Shown here piece after piece: positions 35,422-46,308 of a stretch of DNA of 64,000 nucleotides. Within the stretch, counting starts at the first letter, position 1. Each line of letters begins with the position of its first letter. Source of the DNA: Humibacillus xanthopallidus (GTDB lineage Bacteria > Actinomycetota > Actinomycetes > Actinomycetales > Dermatophilaceae); NCBI RefSeq assembly GCF_006716675.1, contig NZ_VFPM01000002.1, positions 620,001 to 684,000 of the forward strand. Direction: 5' to 3'. Under the pieces are notes generated by a model. It was not told where the DNA came from. It saw only the letters and a program-made list of their open reading frames with translations, and ran no database searches. Both the position numbers and the translations under genes were made by a program.

Positions 35422-36462
35422 TCAGGTGGTGACGGACGCCCGGTGTGTCGCGGCGTCGGTCTCGTCGTCGAACTGCCCGAGCACCCGCTCGAGCAGGTCC
35501 TCCATGGTGACGAGCCCCACCGGGCCCTCGGGGCCCTCGACGAGGACGAGCTGAGCCCGCTCGGCGCGCATCGCACTGATGGCGTCGAGGAGCGAGAGCT
35601 CCTGCGAGGCCCGCATCGCCGCCGACGTCAGCGTCGTGACCGGCGCCTCCCGCGGGGCGCGCACAATGTCGCGCACGTGGGCGATGCCGACCGGTACACC
35701 GCCGTCGGTGACGACGAGGCGCGAGCGGCCCGAGTCGCGCGAGATGCGCTCGGCCTCGAGCGCCGGCGCGGACCCTGCGACGACGACGGCCCGCTCGAGC
35801 GGCACCATGACCTCGGTCAGTCGGGTCGTGTCGAGGTCGATGGCCCCGGCGAGCACCCGGTGCTCCGACTCCTCGAGCTGTCCCTGCTCGCGGGCGCTCT
35901 CGAGCAGCAGCGCGAGCTCCTTCGGCCCGTGCACCTGGGCGAGCTCGTTCTGCGGCTGCACCCCGACGAGACGCAGGCAGCCGTTGGCCATCGCGTTGAG
36001 CAGGCTGAGGACCGGGCGCATGACCCACGCGAAGCCGCGGAAGGGCAGCGCCAGCAGCACCGCTGACCGCTCGGGGTGGGCGATCGCCCACGACTTGGGT
36101 GCCATCTCGCCGACGACCATGTGGAGGAAGACGACGATGCCGACCGCCAGCACCACGGCCACGACGTATGCCGCCGTGTCGGGCAGGCGCAGGAACGTGA
36201 AGACGGGTGCCAGGAGGTCAGCCACCGCGGGCTTGGCCACGGAGCCGAGCCCGAGCGTGCAGAGCGTGATGCCGAGCTGGGCTCCGGCGAGCATGAGGGA
36301 CAGCTCGCGGCTGCCGGCCGCAGCGGCGGCCGCGGCACGGCTGCCGCGTTCGGCGAGGTCGTCGAGCCGGTGACGCTTGCTCGCCACGAGAGCGAACTCG
36401 GCCGCCACGAAGAAGGCGTTGAGGACGAGCAGGACGAGCGAGAGGAGCAGGGCGGTGATCAC
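35422..36462 (-). CDS. CNNM/CBS-domain membrane protein (hemolysin C family), without CorC domain
   Basis: This 346-residue protein has a CNNM (DUF21) domain with three to four membrane helices (about 1-150), then two CBS domains (about 200-330). It ends right after the second CBS domain and lacks the CorC_HlyC domain found in its neighbour. Proteins of this family are linked to Mg2+ or Co2+ export and membrane homeostasis. Its GTG overlaps the stop of the paralogue upstream as GTGA, so the two are co-translated and may form a heterodimer. Confidence 0.9.
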   Translation of the reverse strand: MITALLLSLVLLVLNAFFVAAEFALVASKRHRLDDLAERGSRAAAAAAAGSRELSLMLAGAQLGITLCTLGLGSVAKPAVADLLAPVFTFLRLPDTAAYVVAVVLAVGIVVFLHMVVGEMAPKSWAIAHPERSAVLLALPFRGFAWVMRPVLSLLNAMANGCLRLVGVQPQNELAQVHGPKELALLLESAREQGQLEESEHRVLAGAIDLDTTRLTEVMVPLERAVVVAGSAPALEAERISRDSGRSRLVVTDGGVPVGIAHVRDIVRAPREAPVTTLTSAAMRASQELSLLDAISAMRAERAQLVLVEGPEGPVGLVTMEDLLERVLGQFDDETDAATHRASVTT

Positions 36463-38114
36463 CGGGCGCTCCTCTCGTTGCGGGCCGGGACCCGGTCGGC
36501 GGTGGACACGGACTCACGCTCGTCATCGTCGTCGGAGCCGGAGCCGGCACCCACAGCGGCATTCACATGGTCAGCGGCATCTGAGGTGGAGTCGGAGTTA
36601 TCGGAGTCGAGCAGCTCGAGCTCGCTCATGAGGTCGAGCACCTCGACCCGCACCGAGGCCGGCACGTGGCGGTCGACGGCGTTCACGGTGAGGCGCACGG
36701 TGACGTGCGGGCGCGGGGAGTGGTGGTCGTCGCCCTCCTCGCCTCGGTGACGCGCACTCTGCCGCTCGGCGCGGGGCTCGGGGTCGCCCTGACCGCCTGC
36801 CGGGTCAGTCGCTGACCCGGCGGACTCGTCCGTCTCGGACGGCCCGGCCTCCACGTCGTCGCGGCGATACCCGTCGGAGTCGGTCTCGCGGCGCCCCTGC
36901 GCCTCGACGACGTCGCCGACCTGGGCGGTGCGGCCGAGCTGCTCGAGGATGAGGCCGCTGATCGTGGAGTACTCGTCGGTGGCGGTGAGCCGGACTCCGG
37001 TGGCGGTGTCGAGCTCGTCGAGCCGCAGGTGGCCGGGCACGACCCAGGCGTCGGTGCCGTCGGGCTCGACGGCAGGGACCTCGGTGTCGTCCTCGTCGAG
37101 GATGTCGCCGACCACCTCCTCGGCGATGTCCTCGAAGGTCACGATGCCGGCGAAGCCGCCGTGCTCGTCGACGACGATCGCCATCTGCTGGTGGTCGGCA
37201 CGGATCTGCTCGAGCACCCGGGGGAGCGGTGCACTCGTCGGCACGACCGTCGGCTCGGGCGTCACGGAGCCGACCGGCGTGCTCGCGCGCAGCTCGGGGG
37301 CGACGGCGAGCACCTCGGCGATGCCCGCCACGCCGACGATGTCATCGCCGTCGGAGCCGGTCACGGGGAAGCGCGACCAGCTCGTGTCGAGCAGCTCGAC
37401 GAGCCGGCTCACCGGGTCGTCGGCGTGCACGGTCTGCACCCGCACGCGCGGGGTCATGACATCGCCGGCGTCGAGCTCGCGGAAGCGCAGACCGCCCTCG
37501 AGCACCTCCGAGAGGTCGTCGTCGAGCAGGCCGCCGGCGTGGGACTCGTCGATGATGCGGGTGAGGTCCTCGGCGGTGGCTCCGTGCTCGAGCTCCTCGA
37601 CGGGCTCGATGCCGACCTTGCGCAGCAGGGTGGTCGAGGCGCGGTCGAAGAGCCGCACGACCGGCCCGGCGACGGTGAGGTAGATGAGCGTCGAGCGCGA
37701 CAGGGCCCGGGCGAGCGGCACGGTGCGCGCGATGGCGAGGTTCTTCGGGGCCAGCTCGCCGAAGACCATCTGCACGACGGTCGAGAAGATGAGCACGGCG
37801 GTGACCGACAGGCTGAGGCGGGCGGCATACGACATCGACGGGTCGAGCAGCTCGGCGAGGCCGGCGCCGACGAGCGGCTCGGAGATGTAGCCGACGAGCA
37901 GGGCCGTCACGGTGATGCCGAACTGCGCGGCCGACAGGGTGAAGGAGAGCCTCGAGGTGACCCGGAGGGCCCGCTCGGCGGGCTCGTCGCCCTGGGCGGC
38001 GAGGTCCTTGAGGGCGTTGCGGTCGACGGCGACGTAGGCGAACTCCTGCGCCACGAAGTAGCCGGTCGCCGCCGTCAGGGCGAGGATCAGCGCGATCCCG
38101 AGGGCGATGCTCAT
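36459..38114 (-). CDS. CNNM/CBS/CorC-domain membrane protein (hemolysin C family) with an acidic insertion
   Basis: This 551-residue protein has a CNNM membrane domain (about 1-190), paired CBS domains (about 215-335) and a CorC_HlyC domain (from about 345). Within the CorC domain a stretch of about 60 residues (about 409-468) rich in Asp, Glu, Ser, Gly, Arg and His interrupts the usual fold between G-D-V-V-E and V-T-V-R-L-T-V. The C-terminal tail is again Ser/Asp-rich. It probably acts with the overlapping paralogue in divalent-metal export or regulation. Confidence 0.9.
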   Translation of the reverse strand: MSIALGIALILALTAATGYFVAQEFAYVAVDRNALKDLAAQGDEPAERALRVTSRLSFTLSAAQFGITVTALLVGYISEPLVGAGLAELLDPSMSYAARLSLSVTAVLIFSTVVQMVFGELAPKNLAIARTVPLARALSRSTLIYLTVAGPVVRLFDRASTTLLRKVGIEPVEELEHGATAEDLTRIIDESHAGGLLDDDLSEVLEGGLRFRELDAGDVMTPRVRVQTVHADDPVSRLVELLDTSWSRFPVTGSDGDDIVGVAGIAEVLAVAPELRASTPVGSVTPEPTVVPTSAPLPRVLEQIRADHQQMAIVVDEHGGFAGIVTFEDIAEEVVGDILDEDDTEVPAVEPDGTDAWVVPGHLRLDELDTATGVRLTATDEYSTISGLILEQLGRTAQVGDVVEAQGRRETDSDGYRRDDVEAGPSETDESAGSATDPAGGQGDPEPRAERQSARHRGEEGDDHHSPRPHVTVRLTVNAVDRHVPASVRVEVLDLMSELELLDSDNSDSTSDAADHVNAAVGAGSGSDDDDERESVSTADRVPARNERSAR

Positions 38115-38278
38115 GCGATCACCACCCGCACGAGCGAGTGGGGCTGGGGGAGCCGGGCAGCCGTGGGGCCGTCCGGCTCGGGACTATGGCCCTCCTGGGA
38201 CTCGGCGCGCGAGTCGAGGCGTGAGTGCGATCGCATGAAAGTCATCCTAAGTGATCGATCGCGCGCGAGGCCCCTGCC

Positions 38279-38322
38279 GACCTCGACCCGACCTCGACCC
38301 GACCTCGACCCGACCTCGACCC
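38279..38322. repeat. 11-bp tandem repeat, four perfect copies
   Basis: The unit GACCTCGACCC is repeated four times without change (38279-38289, 38290-38300, 38301-38311, 38312-38322). It lies between the CNNM pair and the NUDIX gene in a 270-base gap. The copy number may vary between strains. Confidence 0.95.
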
Positions 38323-38384
38323 GGCAACCGGTCGATGGCTCACGGCGGGCCGCCCCGCGCGACGTGTGGCACGATTTGGCCGCC

Positions 38385-38828
38385 ATGACCACCCTCCCCG
38401 ATCCCGCCGGTCCCAGCGTGCGCCTCGTCGTCGGTGCGGCCGTCGTCGACGACCTCGAGCGGCCCACGCGCCTGCTCGCCGCCCGTCGCACGGAGCCGTC
38501 GACGCTCGCGGGCGGGTGGGAGCTGCCCGGAGGGAAGGTCGACGAGGGCGAGATGCCGCTCGCGGCCCTGCGCCGCGAGCTGGTCGAGGAGCTCGGCGTC
38601 GAGGTGCGCATCGGGCCCCACCTGCCGGGGCCGTTGCCCGGGACCACCTGGCCGCTCGGTGACCGCTACGAGATGCTCGTGTGGCTCGTCGAGGTGACCG
38701 AGGGGGAGCCGGCGCCGCTCGAGGACCACGACGAGCTGCGCTGGCTGGAGCCGTCGCAGCTGTATGCCGTGCCCTGGCTCCCCGCGGACCTGCCCATCGT
38801 GCGCGCGCTCGAGACCGTCCTGTCCTGA
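38385..38828 (+). CDS. NUDIX hydrolase (MutT-like)
   Basis: This 147-residue protein has the complete NUDIX box: G-G-K-V-D-E-G-E, seven residues, then R-E-L-V-E-E-L-G, at about 46-68. It is about the size of small MutT (8-oxo-dGTP diphosphatase) proteins, and P-L/W-rich surroundings also fit that group. It may clean oxidised nucleotides, but ADP-ribose or other dinucleotides are possible. No Shine-Dalgarno is obvious. The tandem repeat lies 62 bases upstream. Confidence 0.9.
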   Translation: MTTLPDPAGPSVRLVVGAAVVDDLERPTRLLAARRTEPSTLAGGWELPGGKVDEGEMPLAALRRELVEELGVEVRIGPHLPGPLPGTTWPLGDRYEMLVWLVEVTEGEPAPLEDHDELRWLEPSQLYAVPWLPADLPIVRALETVLS

Positions 38829-38883
38829 CTCCGCGGGGCCCGGTCCGTCTGCTCGCAACGCCCTGTCGTGGCCCCCGGCGGGC

Positions 38884-38889
38884 TACGGT
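38884..38889 (+). promoter_or_regulatory. -10 box (TACGGT) for a leaderless epimerase transcript
   Basis: TACGGT lies six bases before the ATG of the epimerase gene, with no Shine-Dalgarno in the spacer, so the mRNA would begin at the ATG. Confidence 0.5.
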
Positions 38890-38895
38890 GCTGGC

Positions 38896-39882
38896 ATGCC
38901 CGCGCCCTCCGTCCTCTTCCTCGGCGGCACCGGGATCATCAGCTCGGCCTGCACGCGCAGGGCGATCGAGGAGGGCTTCGAGGTCTTCGTCCTCGGCCGC
39001 GGGCTCACCGCCACGAGGCCGGCGCCCGAGGGCTGCCGCCTGCTCACCGGCGACCTCGACGACCCGGCGTCGTTCCGCGCGGCGGTCGGCGAGCGCGACT
39101 TCGACGTCGTGGCCGACTTCCGTGCCTTCGGGCCCGGCGACGTGACATCGCGGCTCGACGTGCTGCGCGGACGGATGGGGCAGTACGTCTTCATCAGCTC
39201 GGCGTCGGCCTACCAGACCCCGCCGGCCCGGCTCCCGGTGCTCGAGTCGACCCCGCTGCGCAACCCGTTCTGGGCGTACTCGCGCGGCAAGATCGCGGCC
39301 GAGGACCTGCTCGTCCGGGCGTACCGCGAGGAGGGCCTGCCCGTGACGATCGTGCGCCCCTCGCACACCTACGACCACACGGCGCCGCCCTTCGACGGTG
39401 GCTGGACGGTCGTCGAGCGGATGCGGCGGGGTGCCGAGGTCGTCGTCCACGGCGACGGCACGTCGTTGTGGACGCTGACGCACCACACCGACTTCGCCCG
39501 GGCGTTCGTCGGCCTGCTCGGCAACCCGGCCGCCATCGGAGACAGCTTCCACATCACCTCGGACGAGTGGCTGAGCTGGAACCAGGTCTACGAGACCGTC
39601 GCCGCCGCAGCCGGTGTGACGCCGCGGCTCGTGCACGTGAGCTCCGACGCCATCGCCGCCGTGGACGCCGACTGGGGCGCCGCCCTCCTCGGCGACAAGG
39701 CGCACTCGATGGTCTTCGACAACTCCAAGGTCAAGCGCGTCGTGCCGGGCTGGACGGCCATCGTGCCCTTCCACCGTGGCGCCGCCGAGATCGTCGACTG
39801 GTTCGACGCCGACCCCTCGAGGCAGCACGTCGACGCGCGGATGGACGCGCGGATGGACCGGCTCGTCGCGCAGCACGGGTAG
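38896..39882 (+). CDS. NAD-dependent epimerase/dehydratase family protein
   Basis: This 328-residue extended-SDR-like protein starts with the nucleotide-binding pattern G-G-T-G-I-I-S (residues 9-15). It then shows S-S-A-S-A-Y-Q-T around residue 105 and a later S-R-G-K-I-A-A-E-D-L where the active-site Tyr/Lys is replaced by S-R-G-K, so the catalytic Y-x-x-x-K looks altered (Y-S-R-G-K). It is close to actinobacterial proteins annotated as NAD-dependent epimerases and to chloroplast CSP41-like SDRs. The substrate is unknown. Confidence 0.88.
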   Translation: MPAPSVLFLGGTGIISSACTRRAIEEGFEVFVLGRGLTATRPAPEGCRLLTGDLDDPASFRAAVGERDFDVVADFRAFGPGDVTSRLDVLRGRMGQYVFISSASAYQTPPARLPVLESTPLRNPFWAYSRGKIAAEDLLVRAYREEGLPVTIVRPSHTYDHTAPPFDGGWTVVERMRRGAEVVVHGDGTSLWTLTHHTDFARAFVGLLGNPAAIGDSFHITSDEWLSWNQVYETVAAAAGVTPRLVHVSSDAIAAVDADWGAALLGDKAHSMVFDNSKVKRVVPGWTAIVPFHRGAAEIVDWFDADPSRQHVDARMDARMDRLVAQHG

Positions 39883-39949
39883 GACGCATCGTGCGAGAGC
39901 CGGGCGACCGTGTACGAAGGCACCCCAAAACCCTGAGAGAATGTCCCTC

Positions 39950-41848
<1,899 letters not shown>

Positions 41849-41854
41849 TCGGGT

Positions 41855-43672
41855 GTGAGCCGCGGGTTCGAGCGCGCGCGATCAGTGCTGTCGCGGTGGC
41901 CCCGTGCCACGCGCCGGCTCGGCGTCGGCCTCCTCACCGCAGGGGTCGCCGCCGCGCTGGCCACCGGGGCCGCCTCGTGCACGTCGGCCACCCCGCCCGA
42001 TGACACCGGTGCCGCAGGCAACCCCGTCGTCGGGGTTGCCGCGGCCGGGGGCGGCCAGCCCGGCGGCACGTTGCGCGTGCTCGTCGCCGGCACGATCGAC
42101 ACGTGGGACCCCCAGCTGATGTACGTCGGCCCGGAGGCCTTCTTCGCCCAGCGCACCTTCGTGCGCGGCCTCACGGCATACGGCACCGGTGACCGGCAGC
42201 GCGACCTCGAGGGCGACCTCGCGACCGACACCGGACGGGCGAGCAAGGACTCGCGCTCGTGGAGCTTCACCCTCCGCGACGGTCTCACGTGGCAGGACGG
42301 GTCGCCGATCACGTGCGAGGACGTGCGTCACGGGGTGGCCCGCACCTTCGACCGCACGACCCACATCGGCGGCACGAACTACGCGACCTACCTGCTCGAC
42401 GTGCCGACGAAGGTGACGCCCGAGGGGCTCGACAAGCCGGTCTACGAAGGGCCGTCCGACAAGCGCCACCAGCGCGAATTCGACCGTGCCGTCTCGTGCA
42501 AGGGCCGCACCGTCACCTTCCTCCTGCGCGAGCCCGAGCCGGACTTCGCCCACATCGTGGCCCTGCCGGAGTTCGCGCCGCGCAAGGCCTCGGCCGACAC
42601 CGACGACGACAAGGCCGGTCACGACGTCGTGAGCAGCGGGCCCTACCGCCTCGAGAAGCCGTGGGTCGTCGGGCAGGGCGGCACCTTCGTGCGCAACGAG
42701 CACTGGGACCCCCGCACCGACCCCATCCGTGAGGCACTGCCGGACCGCATCGAGGTGACGACGGGGCTGGGCGAGGCCACCGTCATCCAGCGCCTGCTCA
42801 ACCAGCAGGACGACGACACGTATGCCGTGTCATGGGTCGCCGCGTCGCCCACCCTGCGCAACCAGGCGGGCACCGACCTGCAGGCCCGGCTGACCTTCCC
42901 CTTCACCGGCAACGTCGACTACCTCGCGATCAACATGCGCAGCACCGTCATGTCGGACCCTGCCGTGCGCAAGGCCTTCGCGATGGCGACGAACCGCGCC
43001 ACCTACGTCAGTGCCAACGGGGGAGGGGGTGCCGGCGCGCCCTCGTGGTCGATCCTCGCGCCGAGCATCGACCCGAGCGGGGTCGAGCCGCCGCGGGGCT
43101 CGTCGGTCATGGGCGACCCCGAGGCCGCCCGCAAGGTGCTCACCGACGCCGGGGTGCGCCTGCCCGTCACGGTGCGCGTCGTGCACGCAAAGTCAGGCCT
43201 CATCGACAAGGCGTATGCCGCCCTCGCCGCCGGGTGGGAACGCGCGGGATTCGACGTGCAGCTCACCGGTGTGGCGCCCGAGAAGTACTACGAGACGATC
43301 GAGCAGAAGTCGTCCGTGGAGCGCTACGACGTCTTCCGCGGCGTCTGGACCTCGGACATCCCCTCGCCGAGCGGTGTGCTTCCGGCGCTCTTCGACTCCC
43401 GCATCAACATCGACTCCTCGGGGCCGGGCCAGGACGTCGGCTACTTCACCGACGACGGTGTCGCCGCCCTCATCGACAAGGCCGACCGCACCGTCGACCC
43501 CGCTGCCCGCGGGCGAGTGTGGGCCCAGGTCGACGACGCGATCCGTGAGAAGGGCGGCTACGTCGCGCTCTCGGCGACCAAGGCGCTCTACCTGCACGGC
43601 GCGGGGGTGCGCCACTACGAGGACCACGCGGTCGGGGGCATCGTCGACCTCGCCACCGTCGCCGTGCGCTGA
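41855..43672 (+). CDS. Family-5 solute-binding lipoprotein, LpqW-like
   Basis: This 605-residue protein is a family-5 solute-binding fold (W-S-F-T-L-R-D-G-L-T-W-Q-D-G-S-P-I-T) with a lipoprotein-like signal ending A-A-S-C at Cys42; the -3 residue is Ala, so the lipobox is imperfect. No ABC permease or ATPase lies nearby. Its position straight after typA and before mshB matches LpqW (Rv1166) of M. tuberculosis, which helps control phosphatidylinositol mannoside and lipomannan synthesis. I infer an LpqW-type role rather than transport. The GTG lies seven bases after the typA stop. Confidence 0.85.
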   Translation: MSRGFERARSVLSRWPRATRRLGVGLLTAGVAAALATGAASCTSATPPDDTGAAGNPVVGVAAAGGGQPGGTLRVLVAGTIDTWDPQLMYVGPEAFFAQRTFVRGLTAYGTGDRQRDLEGDLATDTGRASKDSRSWSFTLRDGLTWQDGSPITCEDVRHGVARTFDRTTHIGGTNYATYLLDVPTKVTPEGLDKPVYEGPSDKRHQREFDRAVSCKGRTVTFLLREPEPDFAHIVALPEFAPRKASADTDDDKAGHDVVSSGPYRLEKPWVVGQGGTFVRNEHWDPRTDPIREALPDRIEVTTGLGEATVIQRLLNQQDDDTYAVSWVAASPTLRNQAGTDLQARLTFPFTGNVDYLAINMRSTVMSDPAVRKAFAMATNRATYVSANGGGGAGAPSWSILAPSIDPSGVEPPRGSSVMGDPEAARKVLTDAGVRLPVTVRVVHAKSGLIDKAYAALAAGWERAGFDVQLTGVAPEKYYETIEQKSSVERYDVFRGVWTSDIPSPSGVLPALFDSRINIDSSGPGQDVGYFTDDGVAALIDKADRTVDPAARGRVWAQVDDAIREKGGYVALSATKALYLHGAGVRHYEDHAVGGIVDLATVAVR

Positions 43673-43682
43673 GGAGCGATCC

Positions 43683-44648
43683 GTGACACAGGAGTCATGC
43701 GAGGCGGTTGCGTCGGGCCGGCCCGCACGCCTGCTCTTCGTCCATGCCCACCCCGACGACGAGTCGCTCACCTGCGGCATCGCCATGGCGCACCACGTCG
43801 CGCGCGGTGACGAGGTGCACGTGCTGACGTGCACGCTCGGAGAGGAGGGCGAGGTCATCCCGCCCGCACTCGCCCACCTCGAGGCCGCGCCCGACGACGC
43901 GCTCGGGCCGTTCCGCCACGGCGAGCTCGCCGAGGCCCTGCGCCGGGTGGGCGCGACGATGCACGTGCTCGGGGCGGACTCGGAGCGGCTCTCGCTCTAC
44001 CGCGACTCCGGCATGGTGGGATCGGCCGCCGCGGCCCGGCCCGAGGCGTTCACCGCCGCCGACCTCGACGAGGCCGCGCGGCTCGTCGTCGACGTCATCG
44101 CGCAGGTGCGCCCCGACGTCGTCGTCACCTACGACGAGCACGGCGGCTACGGCCATCCCGACCACATCCAGGCACACCGGGTCACCCGTCGGGCCCTCGA
44201 GCTCGTGCCCGACGAGGTCCTGCCGGCGCGGGTCCACGAGATCCTGACTCCGGCGAGCTGGGCCCGCGAGGACCGCGCCTGGCTGCGCGGAGCCGACCCG
44301 GCGGCATACCGCAGCGCGTCGTGGTGGAGCGAGCACGCGCGTCGTCGCGACACCTCGGGCGAGCAGGCCTGGCCGCTCGTGCTCCTCGGTGACGACGACG
44401 CCTACCCGCCGTCGGTCGTCGACGACGCGCTCGTGACCCACGTCGTCGCCGACGACGCCGCGCGGGCCGTCAAGAACGACGCCCTGCGCGCGCACGTCAC
44501 CCAGGTGCTCGTCGTCAGCGACGACGTGCACGCGCTGTCCAACCTCGTCGCTGCCCGCACGACGGGGCGTGAGGGCTTCCGGCGCGTCGACCCGCGCACC
44601 TGGCAGCCGGTCCCCGTCGCCGAGCGCCGGACCTCGCTCCTCGCCTGA
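43683..44648 (+). CDS. mshB: N-acetyl-1-D-myo-inosityl-2-amino-2-deoxy-alpha-D-glucopyranoside deacetylase
   Basis: This 321-residue zinc enzyme makes GlcN-inositol in the mycothiol pathway. The metal-binding motif A-H-P-D-D-E is at 22-27 and the second element H-P-D-H at 158-161. The length matches MshB of mycobacteria (about 300). GAGGAG lies before the GTG at 43683, ten bases after the LpqW-like stop. Mycothiol is found only in actinobacteria, so this supports the source. A mycothiol S-conjugate amidase (Mca) would be the main alternative; the typA-lpqW context favours MshB. Confidence 0.9.
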   Translation: MTQESCEAVASGRPARLLFVHAHPDDESLTCGIAMAHHVARGDEVHVLTCTLGEEGEVIPPALAHLEAAPDDALGPFRHGELAEALRRVGATMHVLGADSERLSLYRDSGMVGSAAAARPEAFTAADLDEAARLVVDVIAQVRPDVVVTYDEHGGYGHPDHIQAHRVTRRALELVPDEVLPARVHEILTPASWAREDRAWLRGADPAAYRSASWWSEHARRRDTSGEQAWPLVLLGDDDAYPPSVVDDALVTHVVADDAARAVKNDALRAHVTQVLVVSDDVHALSNLVAARTTGREGFRRVDPRTWQPVPVAERRTSLLA

Positions 44649-44685
44649 TCCGCCGCCGCCGACCGCGAAGCGAGCCTTCGAGGCC

Positions 44686-44765
44686 CGCCAGACCCACGAT
44701 GTGCCTCCGGGTCGGCGGTGCTGTGCGGCGGCCGGACGCTTCCACCGGGCTTTGTGGGTCCGGCG
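44686..44765. terminator. Inverted repeat between convergent genes
   Basis: Twelve-base arms (44686-44697 and 44754-44765) pair with one mismatch across a 56-base loop, in the 130-base gap between convergent mshB and the GNAT gene. It may help terminate transcription, but the long loop makes this uncertain. Confidence 0.3.
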
Positions 44766-44778
44766 TGCGAGCCCGGCG

Positions 44779-45900
44779 TCAGGCCGACGGCTGGGCGAGG
44801 TAGGTGTACTCGTGGTGGACGCCGAAGCCGAGGCCCCGCCAGAAGGCGACGCCGTGGGCGTTGTCGCCAGACACCTGGAGGTAGATCGCCGGCATGGCGT
44901 TCTCGCGCGCCACCATGGCGACGGCCGAGACCATCGTCGAGGCGATGCCGCGGCGGCGGTGCTCCGGGTCGACCCACACCCCGAAGATGCCGGCCCACCC
45001 CGGGTGGATCGCCATGCGGCCGATGCCGATGATCTGGCCGGTGGCCTCGTCGCGCACCGACAGGAAGAGCTGGCCGTCACTGCCCGTCAGCACGGCCTCG
45101 GTCGCCCCGGGCACCACCGAACGGCTGCGGCCGTAGGTCATGAGCCACTCCGGGGAGAGCGTGGCGTCGGCGGTCACCGGCACCGACTCGGTCGTCAGGG
45201 GCGGCACGTTCGCGCTGAGGCCCGTCATGACGAGGACCCGTGCCCAGTCAGGGCGGCCACCGCCGGCGGCATACCCCCGCTCGAGCAGGGCTGCCCCGGT
45301 GGGCACGTCCTCGACGGCGAAGCCCGGCTCGCCGTGGACCTGGAAGAGCGGCGGGGCGTCGCGCTCGGCATACCACCGCTCGACGTAGTCGATGGCCCGG
45401 TCGACGGGCAGGCTGGGGTCGCCCACCACGAGGGCGGAGTTGGCCCGACCCGTGAAGCCGCTGGCCGACCGCAGCACCCAGTCGCCGAGTCCCGCCGTGT
45501 CGATGGCGACCCAGCCCTTGGCCATGAGCTTCTCGAGGTCGTCTGCCGAGACCCGCTCGTGCGCCGGTCCCGGGCGGCTCGCCGGCGGCGGCACGTCCTT
45601 GGCGGCGATGACGTCGGCCCGGATGAGCTTCACCCGCTCCTTCTTCGTGTCGACGATGAGGAAGTCGTCGTTGCGGGCGATGAGCTCGCCGATGAAGTCG
45701 GTGGCGCGCGCCCGCGACCCCTCCTCGAGCCGGTAGCGCACGACGACCCTGCTGCCGATGGTCAGGCCCGCCGAGAGCCGGTGCCCGGGGGTGTCGGTCG
45801 CCGGTGCAGCAGACCCCTCGCCCGAGGCGGGGACCGCGCTCAGCCGGGCGCTCTCGTCGGGCGTCTCAGCGGCGGGGTCATGCGTGGGGTCGCCAGTCAT
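44779..45900 (-). CDS. GNAT N-acetyltransferase with N-terminal SH3-like domain
   Basis: This 373-residue protein has an N-terminal low-complexity segment, an SH3-like barrel (about 46-105: [10 protein letters not shown] then [10 protein letters not shown]) and a C-terminal GNAT fold (about 235-373) with the acetyl-CoA loop R-R-R-G-I-A. From memory it resembles mycobacterial Rv0428c. The start is uncertain between ATGs at 45909 and 45900; TAGTAT overlaps the first and lies seven bases before the second, so I chose 45900 as a leaderless start. The acceptor is unknown. Confidence 0.85.
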   Translation of the reverse strand: MTGDPTHDPAAETPDESARLSAVPASGEGSAAPATDTPGHRLSAGLTIGSRVVVRYRLEEGSRARATDFIGELIARNDDFLIVDTKKERVKLIRADVIAAKDVPPPASRPGPAHERVSADDLEKLMAKGWVAIDTAGLGDWVLRSASGFTGRANSALVVGDPSLPVDRAIDYVERWYAERDAPPLFQVHGEPGFAVEDVPTGAALLERGYAAGGGRPDWARVLVMTGLSANVPPLTTESVPVTADATLSPEWLMTYGRSRSVVPGATEAVLTGSDGQLFLSVRDEATGQIIGIGRMAIHPGWAGIFGVWVDPEHRRRGIASTMVSAVAMVARENAMPAIYLQVSGDNAHGVAFWRGLGFGVHHEYTYLAQPSA

Positions 45901-45907
45901 GTCCGGC

Positions 45908-45913
45908 ATACTA
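45908..45913 (-). promoter_or_regulatory. -10 box (TAGTAT) for a leaderless GNAT transcript
   Basis: Read on the minus strand, TAGTAT is seven bases before the ATG at 45900. It overlaps an alternative in-frame ATG, so it also decides the start. Confidence 0.55.
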
Positions 45914-45964
45914 AGCGGTGCACGCATTCGCCCCGAACGCTCCACAGCAGGAGGTCCGCACCCC

Positions 45965-46291
45965 ATGACCTACGTCATCGCCCAGCCTTGCGTCGACCTG
46001 AAGGACCGGGCGTGCATCGAGGAGTGTCCGGTCGACTGCATCTACGAGGGCAAGCGGTCGCTCTACATCCACCCCGACGAGTGCGTCGACTGCGGTGCCT
46101 GCGAGCCGGTGTGCCCCGTCGAGGCGATCTACTACGAGGACGACGTCCCCGAGCAGTGGGCCGACTACTACGACGCGAACGTCCACTTCTTCGACGACCT
46201 CGGCAGCCCCGGCGGTGCGGCCAAGATGGGCGTCATCGACAAGGACCACCCGCTCATCGCAGCCCTGCCGCCGCAGGAGCACGACGAGTGA
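45965..46291 (+). CDS. fdxA: Ferredoxin FdxA (7Fe-8S type)
   Basis: This 108-residue ferredoxin has the Cys patterns C-x7-C-x3-C-P-V-D-C and C-V-D-C-G-A-C-x3-C-P of the seven-iron ([3Fe-4S] plus [4Fe-4S]) family, as in FdxC/FdxA of mycobacteria. It carries electrons in the cytosol. CAGGAGG precedes the ATG. It starts 64 bases from the GNAT gene on the other strand and is followed by dapC after 17 bases, the same pair as Rv1177-Rv1178. Confidence 0.95.
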   Translation: MTYVIAQPCVDLKDRACIEECPVDCIYEGKRSLYIHPDECVDCGACEPVCPVEAIYYEDDVPEQWADYYDANVHFFDDLGSPGGAAKMGVIDKDHPLIAALPPQEHDE

Positions 46292-46308
46292 GCCGAGCGA
46301 GCTGACGC

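Noticed and set aside
38279-38322. Tandem repeat considered as a CRISPR array
   Set aside because: The 11-bp units are directly adjacent with no spacers and no cas genes nearby.
41855-43672. Considered as part of a second peptide ABC transporter
   Set aside because: No permease or ATPase gene adjoins it; the typA/mshB context fits LpqW better.
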